Source: Dehalococcoides mccartyi
GTDB lineage: Bacteria > Chloroflexota > Dehalococcoidia > UBA2979
Reading direction: 5' to 3'
Assembly: GCA_945865925.1 (NCBI GenBank)
Contig: CAMBFG010000003.1
Coordinates: 183,727-247,726 of the forward strand
Length of the DNA: 64,000 nucleotides
In this document: positions 59,939 to 64,000 of the stretch, in pieces
Position numbering within the stretch: the stretch's first letter is position 1
Layout: each line of letters opens with the position of its first letter
Program-made: the position numbers and the translations under genes
The notes under the pieces: model-generated
Database searches by the model: none
What the model saw: only the letters and a program-made list of their open reading frames with translations
What the model was told of the DNA's origin: nothing

Positions 59939-60498
59939 ATGTCACCCGTCCGCATCGAGGCCCTGCGCCCGGACGACCCCGACGGCTTCGCCCAGGCCGT
60001 CCGCGTCCTCATGGACGCCTTCGCCCCCATCGGCTGGCCGGACGACCTCGCCGACGCCCGCAACGAGGTCCGCGAGTCGCTCGCGCCCGGGCGAGTCAGC
60101 CTGGTCGCGCCGTCCTCGGCTGGGTGGGCGGCCTCCACGAGTACGCGCGCGTCTGGGAACTCCACCCATTGGCGGTCGCACCTGCGGCGCAGCGTCGAGG
60201 CGTGGGACGAGCCCTGGTCGCGGCCCTCGAGGAGCGCGTCGCAGCCCTCGGCGGCCTCACCTTGCGCCTCGGCACCGACGACATGCACATGGTGGAGACA
60301 GGCGAAGGAAGAACATCATTGGCCGGCGTCGAGTTGTATCCAGATCCGCTCAAGCACCTAAGCGCGATCCGCAATCTTCGAGGCCACCCGTATGAGTTCT
60401 ACCTGGCGTGTGGGTATGCGATCGTCGGTGTGATGCCAGACGCAAACGGGATCGGGCAGCCGGACATCTTCATGGCGAAGCGGATCGCATCGCGATAG
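59939..60498 (+). pseudogene. AAC(6')-like GNAT acetyltransferase, frameshifted
   Basis: Two frames together make one GNAT protein. 59939-60108 encodes the N-terminal part (MSPVRIEALRPDDPDGFAQA to NEVRESLAPGRVSLVA). The C-terminal part continues in the +2-shifted frame from about 60106 to 60498: RAVLGWVGGLHEYARVWELHPLAVAPAAQRRGVGRALVAAL, LGTDDMHMVETG, HPYEFYLACGYAIVGVMPDANGIGQPDIFMAKR. That end is the pattern of aminoglycoside 6'-N-acetyltransferases. A deletion of some bases near 60105 is the likely lesion. Either a true pseudogene or a sequencing error in an otherwise intact gene. Confidence 0.75.
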
Positions 60499-60553
60499 CG
60501 CACGGATCTTGGCGAGATTGCGCGGGTTCCACGTCGAATTTGTCTGGCGGGGT

Positions 60554-60582
60554 TTGACACTGCCTACGGGCGGCCCCAGAAT
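60554..60582 (+). promoter_or_regulatory. Promoter of the str operon
   Basis: TTGACA (60554-60559) and CAGAAT (60577-60582) are separated by 17 nt. RNA from about 60589 would have a leader of about 185 nt with an early GCGCCT/AGGCGC hairpin (60591-60607). No gene lies in 60499-60774. Confidence 0.65.
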
Positions 60583-60774
60583 CACAGATCGCGCCTTGAA
60601 CAGGCGCGCGCGTTTCCCACGCGAGCACGGTCGAATGGCCGCTTTGCAGTGAGGACCGGCGACGGATGACGTCGCGGCAAGGCTCACTGACAGGCCGTCC
60701 GGCCGTTCATGTTGCCTTCAAGGCGTTCCCGATCCGGCGATAGCCGTCGGGTAAGAGCGGTGAGGAGAGTCGGC

Positions 60775-61188
60775 GTGCCGACGATCAATCAGTTGGTCCG
60801 TGCCCCACGGACCCCCATCCGCAAGAAGACGAAAGCGCCCGCGTTGCGCTTCCGCTTCAACACGCTGAAGAACCGCATGCGCCGGTCCCCCAAGGGATCG
60901 CCGCAGAAGCGCGGCGTGTGTACCCAGGTGCGCACCGTGACGCCGAAGAAGCCGAACTCTGCGCTCCGCAAGGTCGCGCGTGTCCGTCTCTCCAACGGCA
61001 TCGAGGTCACCGCGTACATCCCGGGCGAGGGCCACTCGCTCCAGGAGCACTCGGTCGTCCTTATCCGCGGTGGCCGCGTGAAGGACCTGCCGGGCGTCCG
61101 TTACCACATCGTCCGCGGCGCGCTTGACGCGACGGGCGTGAAGAACCGCAAGCGCGGCCGGTCCAAGTACGGCACCCGCAAGAGCTAA
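60775..61188 (+). CDS. rpsL: 30S ribosomal protein S12
   Basis: S12 lies at the decoding centre. The 137-residue product begins [23 protein letters not shown] and has the conserved [63 protein letters not shown] and [10 protein letters not shown] segment of about 25 basic residues ([20 protein letters not shown]) lengthens the N-terminal part compared with E. coli. Lys in TPKKPNSA is the streptomycin-sensitive form. GAGGAGA precedes the GTG at 60775; the longer frame upstream is leader. Confidence 0.95.
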   Translation: MPTINQLVRAPRTPIRKKTKAPALRFRFNTLKNRMRRSPKGSPQKRGVCTQVRTVTPKKPNSALRKVARVRLSNGIEVTAYIPGEGHSLQEHSVVLIRGGRVKDLPGVRYHIVRGALDATGVKNRKRGRSKYGTRKS

Positions 61189-61199
61189 CGGAGACTGGT

Positions 61200-61667
61200 A
61201 TGCGTCGTAACCGCGCTGAGATTCGACCGGCGATCCCCGACCCCCGCTACGGGTCTCGGGTGGTGACGAAGTTCGTCGCCTCGCTGATGTACAACGGCAA
61301 GCGGAGCACCGCCGAGACCGTGCTCTACACCGCCTTCAACAAGATCGAAGAGGTCACGGGTCGCCGTGGCATCGACGTCTTCGACCAGGCGATGCGCAAC
61401 GTGACCCCGGTCGTCGAGGTGAAGCCTCGCCGCGTCGGTGGTGCCACGTATCAGGTGCCGATCGACATCCGTGGCGAGCGCCGTCAGGCCCTCGCGCTCC
61501 GCTGGCTGCGCGACTCCGCGCGTCGGCGGTCGGGTCACTCGATGATGGAGAAATTGGCTGCCGAACTGCTGGACGCGGCGAACAACGCCGGCAACGCAGT
61601 CCGCCGCAAGGAGGAGACGCACCGGATGGCAGAGGCCAACCGTGCGTTCGTCCACTACCGCTGGTAG
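61200..61667 (+). CDS. rpsG: 30S ribosomal protein S7
   Basis: S7 starts assembly of the 30S head and contacts the E-site tRNA. The 155-residue length is standard; [79 protein letters not shown] and [15 protein letters not shown] are family blocks. ACGGAGA precedes the ATG, 11 nt after rpsL. Confidence 0.96.
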   Translation: MRRNRAEIRPAIPDPRYGSRVVTKFVASLMYNGKRSTAETVLYTAFNKIEEVTGRRGIDVFDQAMRNVTPVVEVKPRRVGGATYQVPIDIRGERRQALALRWLRDSARRRSGHSMMEKLAAELLDAANNAGNAVRRKEETHRMAEANRAFVHYRW

Positions 61668-61708
61668 GCCAGCCGGTCAGCGTCCGCAGGAAGATTCAGG
61701 AATAGACG

Positions 61709-63799
<2,091 letters not shown>

Positions 63800-63851
63800 C
63801 AGCGCGGCTGACTGAGGTACGACGGAACGTCGGAGAACTGGGGAGAGACTG

Positions 63852-64000
63852 ATGTCCAAAGGCGTATTCCAGCGGAACAAGCCGCACCTGAACATCGGGA
63901 CGATTGGTCACGTGGACCACGGCAAGACGTCCTTGACGGCGGCGATCACGAAGGTGCTCGCGCTGAAGGGGTTTGCGGACTACTCGAAGTTCGAAGAGAT
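63852..64000 (+). CDS. tuf: Elongation factor Tu, N-terminal end (partial)
   Basis: The first 49 codons of EF-Tu run to the window edge. [29 protein letters not shown] contains the P-loop GHVDHGKT of the GTPase that delivers aminoacyl-tRNA. GGGGAGAG precedes the ATG, 52 nt after fusA, which completes the str operon order rpsL-rpsG-fusA-tuf. Confidence 0.95.
   Translation, partial: MSKGVFQRNKPHLNIGTIGHVDHGKTSLTAAITKVLALKGFADYSKFEE

Noticed and set aside
59939..60498. The GNAT gene as an MshD-type mycothiol synthase completing the MshA/MshB-like pair
   Set aside because: Its C-terminal pattern (HPYEFYLACGYAIVGVMPDANG) is that of AAC(6') enzymes, it is a single GNAT domain and it is frameshifted.
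60840..60900. The basic insertion in S12 as a novel feature
   Set aside because: Longer S12 N-terminal regions occur in several bacterial phyla; it is likely lineage-typical.

Overview
The window is 64 kb of GC-rich, densely packed bacterial chromosome with mostly short intergenic gaps. It looks like a core-genome region: purine synthesis, respiratory chain, replication, translation, chaperonin, threonine and folate genes. I recognised no insertion sequence, prophage, CRISPR array, rRNA or tRNA. The best guess for the organism is a respiring, high-GC member of Chloroflexota. The grounds are the cytochrome b6/subunit IV/Rieske/dihaem cytochrome c cluster, the split ribosomal and replication clusters, CIRCE-controlled groESL, a DnaD-type loader gene and paired acyl-CoA dehydrogenases. 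This is an inference from gene content, not a phylogeny.

Layout. 1-3051: purF (3' end), purM, purH. 3137-7994: a GT2 glycosyltransferase, then a quinol:cytochrome c oxidoreductase operon (small membrane protein, cytochrome b6-type subunit, subunit IV-type subunit, Rieske protein, dihaem cytochrome c) and two tiny GKRYK proteins. 8205-11201: rpsU, yqeY, a 7TM-HD phosphodiesterase. 11269-15345: purQ, a DUF4389 membrane protein, purL, a SnoaL-like protein. 15523-16968 (minus): a repeat-built surface protein. 17505-21683: rplI, dnaB, dnaD-like and a helicase loader with two AAA+ domains. 21699-24819 (minus): MFS transporter, MoaD-MoaE fusion, tandem Nudix protein. 24865-31828: comF, PfkB kinase, an unknown protein, glyA, an acyl-CoA dehydrogenase, DUF2851. 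32021-34251: CIRCE-groES-groEL. 34346-44773: ylxP, scpB and an AmaP-like gene, an amidohydrolase, a second acyl-CoA dehydrogenase, a lipoprotein, small unknown genes, a metallopeptidase, a TiaS-like gene, a P-loop kinase, an IMPase-family protein, an SDR and OsmC. 44792-47729 (minus): valS preceded by a candidate valine attenuator. 47783-51135: small stress or accessory genes (YjbR, DinB, VOC, AraC, DUF1801). 51381-57159: rpsF-ssb-rpsR, a foldase-like protein, hom, a coiled-coil gene, thrC. 57285-60498: folE, an MshA-like glycosyltransferase, a PIG-L deacetylase and a broken AAC(6')-like gene. 60775-64000: the str operon rpsL-rpsG-fusA-tuf (cut by the window edge).

The strongest unusual signal is upstream of valS. 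A 16-residue reading frame on the minus strand (47729-47679) has five valines, all encoded by GTA. A 10-bp hairpin starts inside its stop codon, and an intrinsic terminator follows 27 nt before the valS start. This has the architecture of ribosome-mediated transcription attenuation by valyl-tRNA. A second pattern is a TAnnnT-type -10 hexamer lying only 6-7 nt before the start codon of at least seven genes, which implies leaderless transcripts. Other points of interest are the double-AAA+ helicase loader, the MoaD-MoaE fusion with an internal Gly-Gly, the surface repeat protein with a sorting-signal-like tail, an Arg/Asp-rich tail on ribosomal protein S6, and a glycosyltransferase/deacetylase pair reminiscent of low-molecular-weight thiol synthesis.
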